Numbered from the stretch's first letter, positions 1 through 8,457 are shown. The stretch: DNA of 12,341 bases from Chlamydiota bacterium (GCA_021772215.1 JAJFMK010000323.1:1-12341); one strand, 5' to 3'. The notes: generated from the letters alone by a model not told the origin. Made by a program: numbers and translations.

Positions 1-1
1 C

Positions 2-514
2 CATGGAATGGAGAGGCTGACAAAAGAGGGAGAGTATACCTCTATCTCTCTATCAGAAGAGCAAAAAGTGGGCCTTGAACGAGCGAAAGAGGTGGCTCTC
101 GAGCACCTTCCCGAAGCCCAGGTCGAGACGAAGCAGTTCTCCGTTGCGCTTCATAACCGCGGGCAGCCAGAAAAAATAATCGAAAAGATCGACCAGGAGA
201 TTACACCTCTATGGAAAGAGATAGCCCAAGGGGATAGCCTCGTTGTCCACCTCTTTAACGGGGGGATCGAGCTGCGCCCAAAGGGCTGGAGTAAAGGCGA
301 CGCTGTCAAATCTATCCTCGAAGAGACGCCAAAGGGTGAGCCAATCGCCTACCTCGGCGATGACCGCACCGACGAAGATGCCTTTGCCGAGCTTAACGAT
401 CGCGGCCTCAAAGTGCTAGTCACCAAGAGCGTCGAGCGTCCCACCCTGGCCGATGTCGCTATCGAGCCTCCGGGAGAGCTTTTAAACTTTTTAGACCACT
501 GGTTAATTAAATGA
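2..514 (+). CDS. otsB: Trehalose-6-phosphate phosphatase, 3' part (5' end outside window)
   Basis: This enzyme removes the phosphate from trehalose-6-phosphate in the cytoplasm, the last step of the OtsAB trehalose pathway. It belongs to the HAD phosphatase superfamily. The frame is open to the window edge, and its first codons read His-Gly-Met-Glu, matching the conserved HGxE of these phosphatases. The ATG at 8 is therefore internal, and the N-terminal part carrying the HAD nucleophile motif (DxDGT) lies upstream. Visible family motifs are KxFSVALHNRG (around 131-163), the GIELRPKGWSKGDAV block with its catalytic lysine (around 260-307), and the Mg-binding motif GDDRTDEDAF (356-385). The C-terminus looks complete. 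Its TGA shares ATGA with the otsA start, so the two genes are probably translationally coupled, in the otsB-otsA order known from E. coli. The promoter lies outside the window. Confidence 0.95.
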   Translation, partial: HGMERLTKEGEYTSISLSEEQKVGLERAKEVALEHLPEAQVETKQFSVALHNRGQPEKIIEKIDQEITPLWKEIAQGDSLVVHLFNGGIELRPKGWSKGDAVKSILEETPKGEPIAYLGDDRTDEDAFAELNDRGLKVLVTKSVERPTLADVAIEPPGELLNFLDHWLIK

Positions 515-2004
515 ACGAGCACAAAGAGCGCCTTGTCATCATCTCCAACCGCCTTCCTATCTCGGTGATTAAAAAAGAGGAGGAGTACCAGCTAAAACCA
601 GGCTCCGGAGGCCTTGTGACAGCCATGGCTCCTGTCTTGCGTAACCGCGGAGGGATCTGGATCGGCTGGACCGGAACGAACGCTGAAGATGAGGAGGAGA
701 TCCGCCCACTCATCCAAAATGCCACCAAGGACTTCGGATACTCTTTTGAGCCGGTCTTTTTGAATCAAGAGGAGGTGGATGATTTCTACTTAGGCTTCTC
801 CAATGAGGTGATCTGGCCGCTCTTTCACGACCTTCAGGCGCACTGCCGATTCCTTCCCAAATATTTTGAAGCGTATAAGAGAGTTAACCAAAAATATGCT
901 AAAGTTTGCACCTCAAAGCTTGAGGAGAACGATTTCGTCTGGGTGCATGACTATCAATTGATGCTACTTGGCCAAGAGTTGCGAAAAGAGGGCGTTAAAA
1001 ACCGCCTTGGCTTCTTCTTGCATATTCCCTTCCCCCCTCTAGATATCTTCTTAAAGCTTCCTTGGCGTTTTGAGATCATCCGCGGCCTCCTCGAATATGA
1101 CCTCATCGGCTTTCAGACGGTGCGCGACAAACGCAACTTCATCCACTGTATGAAAGCGCTGCTGCGTGATGTGAAGGTAAAAAACCAAGGGGCGATACAG
1201 ACCTTTGAGGTAGGTGATCGTGAGGTGCGCGTCGGCTGCTTTCCCATCAGCATTGACTTTGATGAATTTAGCACTCTCGCTGCCACAAGGGAGGTGGAGA
1301 AGGAGACGCAGTCCATTGAGGAGACCCTGCCGGGTCACCGCTTTGTTCTTTGCATCGACCGTCTCGACTACACTAAAGGGATCCCCTACCGCCTAGAAGC
1401 AGTTCGCAACCTACTCCATCGCTATCCCGAGTGGACGGGGCAGTTCACCATGATTCAAGTTGTTGTCCCCAGCCGGCAAGAGATCCCCCAGTATCACAAC
1501 CTCAAGCTCGAAATCGACGGCCTTGTCGGAGAAATCAACAGTGAATTTGCAAAAAAGGGGTGGGTTCCGATCCACTACATGTACCGCTCTTTAAGCAAAG
1601 AGGAGCTCTTAGCCTATTACCTCTCCTGCGGCGTCGCTCTTGTCACGCCTATTAAAGATGGAATGAACCTCGTCTCCAAAGAGTATGTCGCCTCCAACAT
1701 AGACAACGATGGCGTCCTTATCCTCAGCGAATTTGCCGGCTCCGCCGCCGAGCTTCATGAAGAAGCTCTGCTCGCTAACCCATACGACATCTGCGGCCTC
1801 GCCGACTCGATCATCAAAGCGTTCAACATGCCCGATGAGGAAAAAGAGGAGAGAATGCGCAAAATGCGCCGCATCGTCAAACGAAATAACATCTTCAAAT
1901 GGGTCGAGTCATTCCTAGAAGCGGCCATCTCCAAAGACCTTAAGTCCTTCCCTGTAACCTATGAGTATGTGCCTGAGGAGCAGCCTGTCAATGTATCTTC
2001 TTAA
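511..2004 (+). CDS. otsA: Trehalose-6-phosphate synthase (GT20 glycosyltransferase)
   Basis: It transfers glucose from UDP-glucose to glucose-6-phosphate, giving trehalose-6-phosphate for OtsB. The 497 residues are close to the usual length of about 470-500. Family landmarks appear in order: NRLP (13-16) and GSGGLVTA (31-38) in the N-terminal Rossmann half, VWVHDYQLM with H146/D147, the HIPFPP block (171-176), DRLDYTKG with R284 and K289 (phosphate and UDP contacts in the family), and [12 protein letters not shown] with D383 and E391 (ribose and sugar binding). No key residue seems to be missing. The ATG overlaps the otsB stop by 4 nt and I see no good Shine-Dalgarno sequence, so translation probably depends on coupling to otsB. 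The 3' end overlaps the next gene, which makes a compact three-gene operon likely serving osmotic or stress protection. Confidence 0.97.
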   Translation: MNEHKERLVIISNRLPISVIKKEEEYQLKPGSGGLVTAMAPVLRNRGGIWIGWTGTNAEDEEEIRPLIQNATKDFGYSFEPVFLNQEEVDDFYLGFSNEVIWPLFHDLQAHCRFLPKYFEAYKRVNQKYAKVCTSKLEENDFVWVHDYQLMLLGQELRKEGVKNRLGFFLHIPFPPLDIFLKLPWRFEIIRGLLEYDLIGFQTVRDKRNFIHCMKALLRDVKVKNQGAIQTFEVGDREVRVGCFPISIDFDEFSTLAATREVEKETQSIEETLPGHRFVLCIDRLDYTKGIPYRLEAVRNLLHRYPEWTGQFTMIQVVVPSRQEIPQYHNLKLEIDGLVGEINSEFAKKGWVPIHYMYRSLSKEELLAYYLSCGVALVTPIKDGMNLVSKEYVASNIDNDGVLILSEFAGSAAELHEEALLANPYDICGLADSIIKAFNMPDEEKEERMRKMRRIVKRNNIFKWVESFLEAAISKDLKSFPVTYEYVPEEQPVNVSS

Positions 2005-2806
2005 CAGCACTCCTATAGTCTTAGATGATTATGGCATGCATCTTTACTTCTTCCCTCTCTCAGTTGCTCTCTTCGCATTGATGATGGTGACGCAGGGCGC
2101 TGCTTACTATTACGCCTGCCGAAAGCCGGAAAAATCAAAGTTCTATAGCGGGGGAACCATTGAGGCGGCTATCTTTGCACTGCTAGGGCTTTTAATCGCC
2201 TTTACCTACGCCAGCGCGCGCGAGAGGTTTGATGAGAGACGTCGTCTCATTACCAAAGAGGTCAACGCTTTGCAGACGACACTCTTAAGATTTGACCTGC
2301 TTCCTACCCAAGAGAAAGAGGAGCTGGAGCAAAAGCTCGCAGATTACATCGACTCAAGAGCTCGCTTTTCCCAAATAACAGATCTTAAAGAGGGGATTAA
2401 AGAGCTCGAGGTGACCAAAAGTTTGCAAAAAGAGATCTGGAAGCTAGCGGTTAATGCCACAGAAAAAGAGACGAAGAGTTCGAAGCAGATGCTTTTCCTC
2501 TCATCCCTAAATGAGCTCTTTGACATTGAGACCATGCGGCTTATGACCATTGTGTCTCACACCCCTATATGGATCTTCTTGATGTTTTGCTATATCGTGT
2601 TCATCTGTTCGATTTTAGCAGGATTTAGAATGGCTAAAGTGGGGAAATTTAGCTGGAGCTACAGTGTGATCTTCGCTCTTGCCACGACAGTCACGATGTA
2701 CATGATCCTCGATATGGAGTACCCACGCTTTGGCCTCATCAGACTGACAAACGCCGAAAAGCAGATCCATGAGCTCGAAAAACAGATTAATCAACCTTCA
2801 AAGTAA
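1991..2806 (+). CDS. DUF4239-type four-helix membrane protein
   Basis: A 271-residue inner-membrane protein of unknown function. Four hydrophobic segments are visible at about residues 18-42, 57-75, 192-212 and 222-241, in two pairs separated by a charged, helix-rich loop. The stretch E-A-A-I-F-A-L-L-G-L-L-I-A-F, followed by RERFDERRRLITKEVNAL and a DYIDSR element, resembles the DUF4239 (bestrophin-like) family, as does the late D-M-E-Y-P-R-F-G-L-I-R segment. An in-frame ATG exists at 1961. I prefer 1991 because GAGGAG (1975-1980) sits 10 nt upstream of it. That leaves a 14-nt overlap with otsA and suggests co-transcription with the trehalose genes. A role in ion or osmotic homeostasis is only inference from this context. 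The C-terminal tail is charged and probably coiled. Confidence 0.85.
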   Translation: MYLLNSTPIVLDDYGMHLYFFPLSVALFALMMVTQGAAYYYACRKPEKSKFYSGGTIEAAIFALLGLLIAFTYASARERFDERRRLITKEVNALQTTLLRFDLLPTQEKEELEQKLADYIDSRARFSQITDLKEGIKELEVTKSLQKEIWKLAVNATEKETKSSKQMLFLSSLNELFDIETMRLMTIVSHTPIWIFLMFCYIVFICSILAGFRMAKVGKFSWSYSVIFALATTVTMYMILDMEYPRFGLIRLTNAEKQIHELEKQINQPSK

Positions 2807-2827
2807 CAGGGTCGTTCACCTCTCCCA

Positions 2828-2843
2828 AAAGAGACACCGAATA
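2828..2843 (+). repeat. Short direct repeat, copy A (GAGACACYGAATA type)
   Basis: AAAGAGACACCGAATA lies just beyond the 3' side of the 5S-like sequence. It matches the copy at 3006-3021 at 14 of 16 positions, in the same orientation, so the two bracket the 5S element. It could be a remnant of an insertion boundary, or chance. Confidence 0.4.
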
Positions 2844-2956
2844 CAAGGTATAAGCAAGTAATTAGGTAATCACTTCTTCTTCACGTCGACAATCTGCGCT
2901 TTAACTGCTGAGTTCGGGATGGGACCAGGCGTGTCCCTCATTCGATGTCTACCAGT
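2843..2956 (-). rRNA. Isolated 5S rRNA-like sequence, divergent and possibly a pseudogene
   Basis: Read on the minus strand, this segment contains GGUCCCAUCCCGAACUCAG and then CAGUUAAAGC, the highly conserved loop B/helix III/loop C region of bacterial 5S rRNA. A following GUCGACGUG matches the GCCGAUGGU position. An 8-bp hairpin (2856-2875, 4-nt loop) sits where helix IV is expected. The ends can pair weakly as helix I (GGUA with UACC, plus outer pairs). The total of about 114 nt fits 5S. Helix II is poorly paired in its inner part and helix I is weak, which suggests decay or strong divergence. No 23S 3' end precedes it: upstream on this strand is hipA. It is either an orphan 5S copy or a relic. 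Exact ends are uncertain. Confidence 0.6.
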
Positions 2957-3005
2957 AAAAAATCTTGCAAAATTGGCGATCGCCTTGCCCATTTGCCATC
3001 TCCTT

Positions 3006-3021
3006 AAAGAGTCACTGAATA
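3006..3021 (+). repeat. Short direct repeat, copy B
   Basis: AAAGAGTCACTGAATA lies on the 5' side of the 5S-like sequence, between it and the hipA stop. It resembles copy A (14/16) and the copy beside the second 5S relic at 11303-11318. Confidence 0.4.
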
Positions 3022-3039
3022 AGCCTGGGGCAGCCGCTT
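3021..3039. other. Imperfect hairpin downstream of hipA
   Basis: AAGC-CTG pairs with CAG-(CC)-GCTT around a GGG loop. It lies about 20 nt beyond the hipA stop. There is no T-run on the minus strand after it, so a role as the hipBA terminator is weak. The rest of the 2807-3057 gap holds only the 5S-like element, its flanking repeats and a perfect palindrome GGCGATCGCC (2975-2984). Confidence 0.2.
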
Positions 3040-3057
3040 TACCGTGCTCAAGAGTTT

Positions 3058-4305
3058 TTATTTTGTCTTTTGAAGATCTTGATGTTCAAAGGCGGTTGCC
3101 ATTCGATCAATCTCGCTCTTTTTTATCCTTAAGTTTAAAGCAACATCACGCCATGTCGCGCAAGTTCTTCCAACTTCATGCATAATTTTTTTTGCTTGTT
3201 GAAAATCTAGATCAAAATACTCAGAAACATCGAGCGCTAAATCAACAGAGGCACTTGGATCTATGAGATCAATAGAAGTTGATAATACTCGAGGCCTTAT
3301 GTCAGTGGGAACGGGATTTAAATCGTAAACGGGAGATAATCGCCAACCCGAAATGCCTTGGTAAAGAAAAGCGTGATTGCGCAAATGGTCATCAACATTA
3401 GAAATCAAAACATTAAAGATAATACGACGCCATAGAGACTCAAGATCCTCTTTTGGAGAGGCACTTAATTGCCTTATAGCATCAGCAATTTCAAGATAGC
3501 TATGCATCTCATTGTCTTTGGCCGCCAACACACTCATTGCTGAGAGAAAAGGGATGCGCATATCTTTATTTCGATCAAACCTTCGAGATAATAGGATTAC
3601 TTGCCGATTAGCAGTTTCAAAACGCCATTTTGGCACCTCAATACCTGCTTTTTTTGCTAAAAAGAGAGCCACTCCCTCCCAAGCAATAATATTAATTTCA
3701 TCATCTTTACGGGGGAATTTCACTATGGACAAATGTCCATCTTTATCCCTAACAGAAGCTTTGGGCCGTGCACCACCCAGTGATGAGCCCGGAGCAAGCA
3801 GTAATTGAAGATCTGTTTGCGTCTCCGACTCATGCATAACATGATTTGAAGCCGATAGAAGCCGACCAACTTCAATTAATGGGGGGATATGATTATGATC
3901 ATAAGTTGTTAAGAAATTGTCTTCTCCTTCTTTTTTGAAGCGCAAAGCACCCTGTCTTGCTTCATCATCCACCATCAATAAAAAATCCATCTCTCCTAGA
4001 GTCCGAGCTGTTCGTTTTTCTCTATTTGCGTTTTGCCTCTCAGCTCGACGCATGAGTAATCTTCCCCAGCGATCAGGAGCAGAGTCATCTAAGGCCCCAA
4101 AAAGAGGCTTCTCCTGTGAAGCATGAAAAGCACCGGGTACAAGCTGTAAGGCGGGATCTAGGGAAAATCTGTTGGGGTGCTGTAGCCACTGACGGTCATA
4201 TTCAAAAGACATACTCTCTTTTCCCTTGCGGTAATGACCCCAAAGGTTTCCCACTTTTATAAGAGTTCCCAAAAGATCAACGTAAACGAAAATTGCCTTA
4301 TTCAT
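3058..4305 (-). CDS. hipA: HipA-type toxin, serine/threonine protein kinase
   Basis: Toxin of a HipBA module. Family members phosphorylate translation factors (glutamyl-tRNA synthetase for E. coli HipA) and induce dormancy. The 415-residue product has an N-terminal HipA_N subdomain (about 1-100) and a HipA_C kinase fold. GSSLGGARPKA (173-183) aligns with the SIAGAQEK loop of E. coli HipA, placing S175 at the autophosphorylated serine. K196 in VKFP is the likely ATP lysine. NVDDHLRN (303-310) supplies the catalytic Asp (D305), and SPVYDLNP gives the metal-binding D328. All key residues are present, so the kinase should be active. I start at the ATG at 4305, which has GAGGGG close upstream and overlaps hipB by 8 nt; an in-frame start at 4368 would lie inside hipB and add 21 atypical residues. 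The gene is visibly AT-richer than otsBA, which suggests transfer. Confidence 0.93.
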   Translation of the reverse strand: MNKAIFVYVDLLGTLIKVGNLWGHYRKGKESMSFEYDRQWLQHPNRFSLDPALQLVPGAFHASQEKPLFGALDDSAPDRWGRLLMRRAERQNANREKRTARTLGEMDFLLMVDDEARQGALRFKKEGEDNFLTTYDHNHIPPLIEVGRLLSASNHVMHESETQTDLQLLLAPGSSLGGARPKASVRDKDGHLSIVKFPRKDDEINIIAWEGVALFLAKKAGIEVPKWRFETANRQVILLSRRFDRNKDMRIPFLSAMSVLAAKDNEMHSYLEIADAIRQLSASPKEDLESLWRRIIFNVLISNVDDHLRNHAFLYQGISGWRLSPVYDLNPVPTDIRPRVLSTSIDLIDPSASVDLALDVSEYFDLDFQQAKKIMHEVGRTCATWRDVALNLRIKKSEIDRMATAFEHQDLQKTK

Positions 4306-4633
4306 GATTCCCCTCACCCCTCTCCTTTTTAGGAAGGCGAATTCGTTTCGGTAGCTGTTCTGTTTCAAGCCCTAAACCCAACTCATCAGTCACGACATCG
4401 GCAATATCTGCAAGCTTCTCAATAAACCCTAAAATGAACAGGACTTTCGCATAAGATTCCAAAGAGACGCCACCATCTCCCTTTTCAATTTTAATAAGGG
4501 TGGTTCTGCTAATACCAGCTCTTTGCGCTGCAAGTTGTTGAGAAATACGCCGTCGCTTCCTCGCATCTTGAAGGTCTCTTCCTAATTTTTTTAAAGTTCT
4601 CTTAACAGGGAGCGGGGTGTTTTTAATGTTCAT
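4298..4633 (-). CDS. hipB: HipB-type antitoxin, XRE-family HTH regulator
   Basis: Antitoxin and autorepressor of the HipBA pair, expected to bind HipA and the operon's operator DNA. The 111-residue product carries an XRE/HTH_3 domain at about residues 18-72: LGRDLQDARKRRRISQQLAA, then AGISRTTLIKIEKGDGGVS, with the recognition helix around SRTTLIKIE. The remaining C-terminal stretch is basic (LPKRIRLPKKE), in a position to contact HipA or DNA. I use the ATG at 4633 because AAGGA lies 8 nt upstream; the ATG at 4654 has no Shine-Dalgarno sequence and would lie upstream of the likely transcription start. It overlaps hipA by 8 nt, the antitoxin-first order of classical hipBA. Confidence 0.92.
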   Translation of the reverse strand: MNIKNTPLPVKRTLKKLGRDLQDARKRRRISQQLAAQRAGISRTTLIKIEKGDGGVSLESYAKVLFILGFIEKLADIADVVTDELGLGLETEQLPKRIRLPKKERGEGNHE

Positions 4634-4655
4634 AATTACAATCCTTATGCCCATT

Positions 4656-4684
4656 ATTGTATATGATTAGAAACTTAAAAAAAA
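4656..4684 (-). promoter_or_regulatory. Possible hipBA promoter (weak -35)
   Basis: On the minus strand, TACAAT (4656-4661) is a good -10 hexamer. It would start transcription near 4649 and leave a short leader before the hipB ATG at 4633. The -35 position holds only a T-run, so the promoter may be weak or factor-dependent. An interrupted palindrome CATAA-N9-TTATG (4631-4649) covers the ribosome site and start codon, and TCATTG-GAAAT-CAATGA lies upstream at 4731-4747. Either could be a HipB operator, but neither is a known HipB site. Confidence 0.3.
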
Positions 4685-4730
4685 TGTTAATCTGTTTAAA
4701 CGAGTCTAATAATCAAGAAAATCGGTCAAT

Positions 4731-4747
4731 TCATTGGAAATCAATGA
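4731..4747. promoter_or_regulatory. Perfect 6-bp inverted repeat upstream of hipB
   Basis: TCATTG and CAATGA are separated by GAAAT, about 100 nt upstream of the hipB start in a gene-free gap (4634-4809). It is a candidate operator for the autoregulated hipBA operon. It could be chance in AT-rich DNA. Confidence 0.2.
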
Positions 4748-4798
4748 GATACCAACTAAGTTGGGATGAAAGCACAAAAAGGCGGCCCATCATAGGTT

Positions 4799-4812
4799 TT
4801 CAGTGTCTCCTA
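4799..4812 (-). repeat. Short repeat, inverted copy at the end of the repeat operon
   Basis: On the minus strand, TAGGAGACACTGAA covers the stop codon of the intact repeat gene and the bases after it. It is identical over 14 nt to 11303-11316 on the + strand. No convincing stem followed by a T-run marks a terminator here. Confidence 0.35.
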
Positions 4813-7701
4813 CAGGCCAACCTTCACCGAGACTGGATCACTCACCTCACCTAAGGAGTTAAGTGCGCAAACAGAGTATTTGTCAGCCTTCTTGCTACGC
4901 TGATGATCTTGATAGCTTAGCTGAGAGGGGGGAACAGTTATGATTAGCTTTCCGTTGCGGAAGATCATATAACCTGCCAAATCTGGTTCGGGGCTAGCTG
5001 TCCAATTGATCTGATAGACGCGATCCCTCCTTGAAAGATAGCAGTCCACAATCACAGCTCCAGAGATGTTTTTTGGGGGAAGGACTTCTGACGTTAATGA
5101 GAAATTCAGTTCAAGCTCTTCTGATGAGTTCAAAGAGACATCTTTAGAGAGGGCATTGTAATTTTTTTTAGAGACGATAATTTTGTAAGATCCCAGAATA
5201 GAGTTCCTACCCGATGCAAGGTCTTTGATGCTGTAGCTACCCTCATTATCTGTCAGATCAAAGCCGACCAAAGTAACACCGTTACTCGCTTCGACAAGAG
5301 CGCCAGAGATGGGACATTTCGAACCACTATCGACAACAACCCCCAATATCGCAGCGGGCTCACTCTCTAAAATGAAGTTTTGCTCAACCTCTTGATCCGC
5401 ATCGATCACCGCAACAGCTGTTTGTGTCTGAAATCTTGGCGCCTGCGTCACAACGTTATAGCTGCCAGGGGCAATGCCCTTGATGCGGAACTGTCCATTG
5501 ATGTCAGACAAAATTGTGGCAATCTGCTCTATTCCTTGGTAGACAGTAATGCTAGCGGCCGAAATGGGCTCGGAGCTTACCGCTGTAACAGTTCCAAAGA
5601 GGGATCCAAGCTTCTCGACAAGGCTAAAGTTATGCGTTGTCGTTAAATTAGCTTCGATGTTTACCGCCCTGCTTTGGTGACGGTAGTCTACCTTAGTAGC
5701 CGTCATACAGTAACTGCCAGGGTCAAGGCCCTCTACTCGGTAATTGCCATCTACATCCGTTAAAGCATTTCCCACAAGGAGAGGCCCTCTTCGAATTTCA
5801 ACCACTACATTGGAGATTGAATCACCGGACACAGAGTCAATAATATGACCAATCAATGATCCTGGTAGGGAAGCGAGAGTAAGGTTAGCGACGCTATTAT
5901 TTCGAGATAAAACCTTCGCACCAACTGAATCATTGCTGTAACCCTGTGCGCTGGCTGTAACGATATAATTATCTGGCGCTAAGCCTCCCACTAGGTAGTT
6001 TCCACTAGGATCTGTTGTCGCTGTCTTGATCTGGGTAAACTGCTTATAGATCACAACAGTGATTCCAGCCAGAGGCACTCCAGAGAGACTATCCCTTACT
6101 TTTCCGCTAACAATTCCTGGCTCTGGTTGAAGGTTAAAAGAGATATTGGTCGTACTTCCTGAAACGATAGCTGCGCCTATTACTGCTCCTTGAAAACTTG
6201 CAGCAGAGATACGGACATTATAATGGCCAGGCGCGAGATTGGGGATATTGTAATTTCCTGCCCCATCAGTTAGGACTGTAGAGACTAAAGTTTGTCCTAA
6301 TAGAAGCTCAACCACCGCTCCCTGAATCGGCTGCAAGGTATAAGAGTCAACCACACTCCCCTCTAAAAAGCCAACATCAGGACTCAAAGTAAAGTTGACC
6401 ACTGTCGTTGCGTTGGAGGAGACCATGGCAGCTTTAAACTGGACCTGGAAACCGGCAGCTGAGACAGTAATGGTATAGTTTCCAGGAGCTAGTCCCTCGA
6501 CAGTATAATCTCCATTACTATCTGTAATTGTCGACCAGACAACGCCATTTCCATCTGAGACAGTTACCGACGCATTGGAGATTGCAGCTGCGCTGCTAAC
6601 ATTTCCCGTTACAGCCCCTGGCTGGGGATTGAGGGTGAGATTGACGGTTGTTATCGTTCCAAAAACCTCAATTGCCCCTAAAGTTTTTGATTGGTAGTCT
6701 TTTTTTGATACTGAAAGACTAAAGCTACCGGCAGGTAGATCATCGATACTGTAGAACCCGTCTGGATCAGTATAAAGATTTGCAACGACCACAGCACCAT
6801 ACTTGATCTCCATAGCAGCTCCTGCAAGAGGAAAATCTGTAATGGCATCTTTGACCTGCGCTGTTATCTCTCCAGCGCAAAAATCCAGATGAAAGTCCAG
6901 AGGAGTGACGTCCCCCGAGATGATCACTCCTGACATGGAGCTGCAGTAATCGTGCGCTGTGCAAAGAGCTGAATAGTTTCCTGGTGGCAACGTATCAACC
7001 AGGTATTGACCTAAAAGATCAGTATCGACGCTAGCGATCTGAGTCGTTCCACTAAATACCTGAACCGTTGCCCCAGCAATGGGATCACCTGTTGTCTTGT
7101 CATAGATAGAACCTGCCAAAGATCCAGGTAAAGTCGCTAACTCAAAATCAAGGGTCGCAGATTGACCAACAGCTAGGATGGCGCTTTTAAATTCTGATTG
7201 AAATCCTTGAACTTTAACAACAACGCGATAGCTCTTCGCTGCCAAAAGGTCACTAAATGCGCAGCCACCATCTGTAGCCGAAATTGTCGCCGCAATCATT
7301 AGAGGACCATCAAAGAGCTCAACAGCCGCACCAGCGATAGGTTCAGCCCCACCAACATCTGCCACAAGGCCTACAATGGAGGCTCCAACGGGTACCAATT
7401 GTAAATTGACAATCGCAGTCCGATTATTTCTCGGTTTGATACCCAGCGCCGAGTCCTGATATCCAGTCTTCATAGCCACGATTGTGTAGTTGCTCGGTTG
7501 AACGTCTTGGAAGTGGTAGTTACCCTGACTATCCGTTATGGCAGAGAATCTCTCCTTCCCTCCGCGAATTAGCTGAACAGAGGCGCCCTCGATAGGCGAT
7601 CCACTGCTCTTGTCGGTTACCGTTCCCTCAACATCCGCTGCGGAAAAAATATTGGTTGCAAAAAGCAGCAGAACAGATAAAAAACTGAGTGTTCTGGACA
7701 T
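4810..7701 (-). CDS. Exported protein with ten CarboxypepD_reg-like domains and a C-terminal FN3-like domain
   Basis: A 963-residue exported protein, probably on the cell surface. Residues 1-21 are a typical signal peptide (basic start, LSFLSVLLLFATNIFSA). Ten beta-sandwich repeats of about 85 residues follow (about 23-873). Each has the pattern GxVxDxxxGxPIxGAxVxV, TDxxGxYxIxxLxPGxYxVxxxAxxYQ and a hydrophobic last strand ending near PG, as in the carboxypeptidase regulatory-like family. Residues 874-963 look like a fibronectin-III domain (INWTASPEPDLAGYMIFRNG, then YSVCALNSLGEVSDPVSV). No catalytic domain or membrane anchor is visible, so a structural or adhesive role is the best inference. 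I start at the ATG at 7701, one base after the upstream stop; a TTG at 7710 would overlap that gene. The Shine-Dalgarno sequence is poor (GGA), so it probably relies on coupling. Domain 10 has a short insertion (around 5185-5222) absent from the paralogue. Confidence 0.88.
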   Translation of the reverse strand: MSRTLSFLSVLLLFATNIFSAADVEGTVTDKSSGSPIEGASVQLIRGGKERFSAITDSQGNYHFQDVQPSNYTIVAMKTGYQDSALGIKPRNNRTAIVNLQLVPVGASIVGLVADVGGAEPIAGAAVELFDGPLMIAATISATDGGCAFSDLLAAKSYRVVVKVQGFQSEFKSAILAVGQSATLDFELATLPGSLAGSIYDKTTGDPIAGATVQVFSGTTQIASVDTDLLGQYLVDTLPPGNYSALCTAHDYCSSMSGVIISGDVTPLDFHLDFCAGEITAQVKDAITDFPLAGAAMEIKYGAVVVANLYTDPDGFYSIDDLPAGSFSLSVSKKDYQSKTLGAIEVFGTITTVNLTLNPQPGAVTGNVSSAAAISNASVTVSDGNGVVWSTITDSNGDYTVEGLAPGNYTITVSAAGFQVQFKAAMVSSNATTVVNFTLSPDVGFLEGSVVDSYTLQPIQGAVVELLLGQTLVSTVLTDGAGNYNIPNLAPGHYNVRISAASFQGAVIGAAIVSGSTTNISFNLQPEPGIVSGKVRDSLSGVPLAGITVVIYKQFTQIKTATTDPSGNYLVGGLAPDNYIVTASAQGYSNDSVGAKVLSRNNSVANLTLASLPGSLIGHIIDSVSGDSISNVVVEIRRGPLLVGNALTDVDGNYRVEGLDPGSYCMTATKVDYRHQSRAVNIEANLTTTHNFSLVEKLGSLFGTVTAVSSEPISAASITVYQGIEQIATILSDINGQFRIKGIAPGSYNVVTQAPRFQTQTAVAVIDADQEVEQNFILESEPAAILGVVVDSGSKCPISGALVEASNGVTLVGFDLTDNEGSYSIKDLASGRNSILGSYKIIVSKKNYNALSKDVSLNSSEELELNFSLTSEVLPPKNISGAVIVDCYLSRRDRVYQINWTASPEPDLAGYMIFRNGKLIITVPPSQLSYQDHQRSKKADKYSVCALNSLGEVSDPVSVKVGL

Positions 7702-7702
7702 T

Positions 7703-8446
7703 TTATCCAACGGTTATAGTAATAGGTGCGCTCACCTCGCCAAGGGCATTGACCGCTCGAACGGAGTAGCTGTCCTCTTTCTTAGAGCGGCAGCGGTCGA
7801 GGTATTTAAGCTGATCGGCCGGAACTGTTACAATCAGTTCGCCGTTGCGGAAGATCTGATAGCTCACCACGCATTCACCCGGACTGGGCGTCCAGCAGAT
7901 CTTATGGACATACTCTGTTTGTGTAAGGTAGCGATTCTCAATTACCTCGCCCTTGATGCTCTCAGGTGGAAAAGCTATCGGCGTCAAAACGAAGTTGAAC
8001 TGGGTGTTCCCCAAAGAGGTAATTGTCACTGACTTTGACGCTGAAATAAAATCCTGCTTGATGACAGTAACAGTGTAGTCTCCTGGAGGAAGATCTCCCA
8101 CGATATAGTTACCGCTATTGTCTGTCACATCGAAGCCGAGCAATGTATCCCCATCTGTCACCAGCACAAGCGCTCCTGAGACTGGCTGGTTTGTACAGCC
8201 GTTGGTCACCGTCCCAAAGACGCTGCCTGGCTCCTCCTCGAGCTGGAAGTTCTGCTCTGTATCCATACCAGCTGTAATACTCACCGTCGCCGTCCCGGGT
8301 TGAAAACCAGGAGCAGCAGCCACAACAGTATAGGAGCCAGGCGCTAAGTTCTCAATGCGATAATCACCATTCCCATCGGTAAGGGCCGTCGCCACCTGCT
8401 GCATCCCCGAGTAGACAGTCACGCTAGCCCCAGGAATAGGATTCAT
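7703..8446 (-). CDS. Open segment 3 of the broken repeat gene (domains 9, 10 and FN3-like domain)
   Basis: From MNPIPGASVTVYSG the segment holds domain 9, domain 10 (SVFGTVTNGCTNQPVSGA...) and the FN3-like C-terminus (KICWTPSPGECVVSYQIFRNG, YSVRAVNALGEVSAPITITVG). The homologous frame is open up to about 8475 (L-F-G-T-V-T-D-T-G before the Met). Its TAA lies one base before the ATG of the intact paralogue. It has more cysteines than the corresponding part of the intact copy. Without a signal peptide it is probably not made as a useful product. Confidence 0.5.
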   Translation of the reverse strand: MNPIPGASVTVYSGMQQVATALTDGNGDYRIENLAPGSYTVVAAAPGFQPGTATVSITAGMDTEQNFQLEEEPGSVFGTVTNGCTNQPVSGALVLVTDGDTLLGFDVTDNSGNYIVGDLPPGDYTVTVIKQDFISASKSVTITSLGNTQFNFVLTPIAFPPESIKGEVIENRYLTQTEYVHKICWTPSPGECVVSYQIFRNGELIVTVPADQLKYLDRCRSKKEDSYSVRAVNALGEVSAPITITVG

Positions 8447-8457
8447 TCCCGTATCTG

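Noticed and set aside
2975..2984. Perfect palindrome GGCGATCGCC
   Set aside because: It includes the cyanobacterial HIP1 octamer, but it occurs once, with no partner copies noticed here and no link to a gene start. It is probably chance.
2919..3185. Plus-strand reading frame of 88 codons over the 5S-like element and the hipA 3' end
   Set aside because: It is antisense to the 5S core and to confident hipA coding sequence and has no protein family features.
4657..4854. Plus-strand reading frame of 65 codons between hipB and the repeat gene
   Set aside because: It has no Shine-Dalgarno sequence and no recognisable domain, and its end overlaps the 3' end of the intact repeat gene. It looks like chance.
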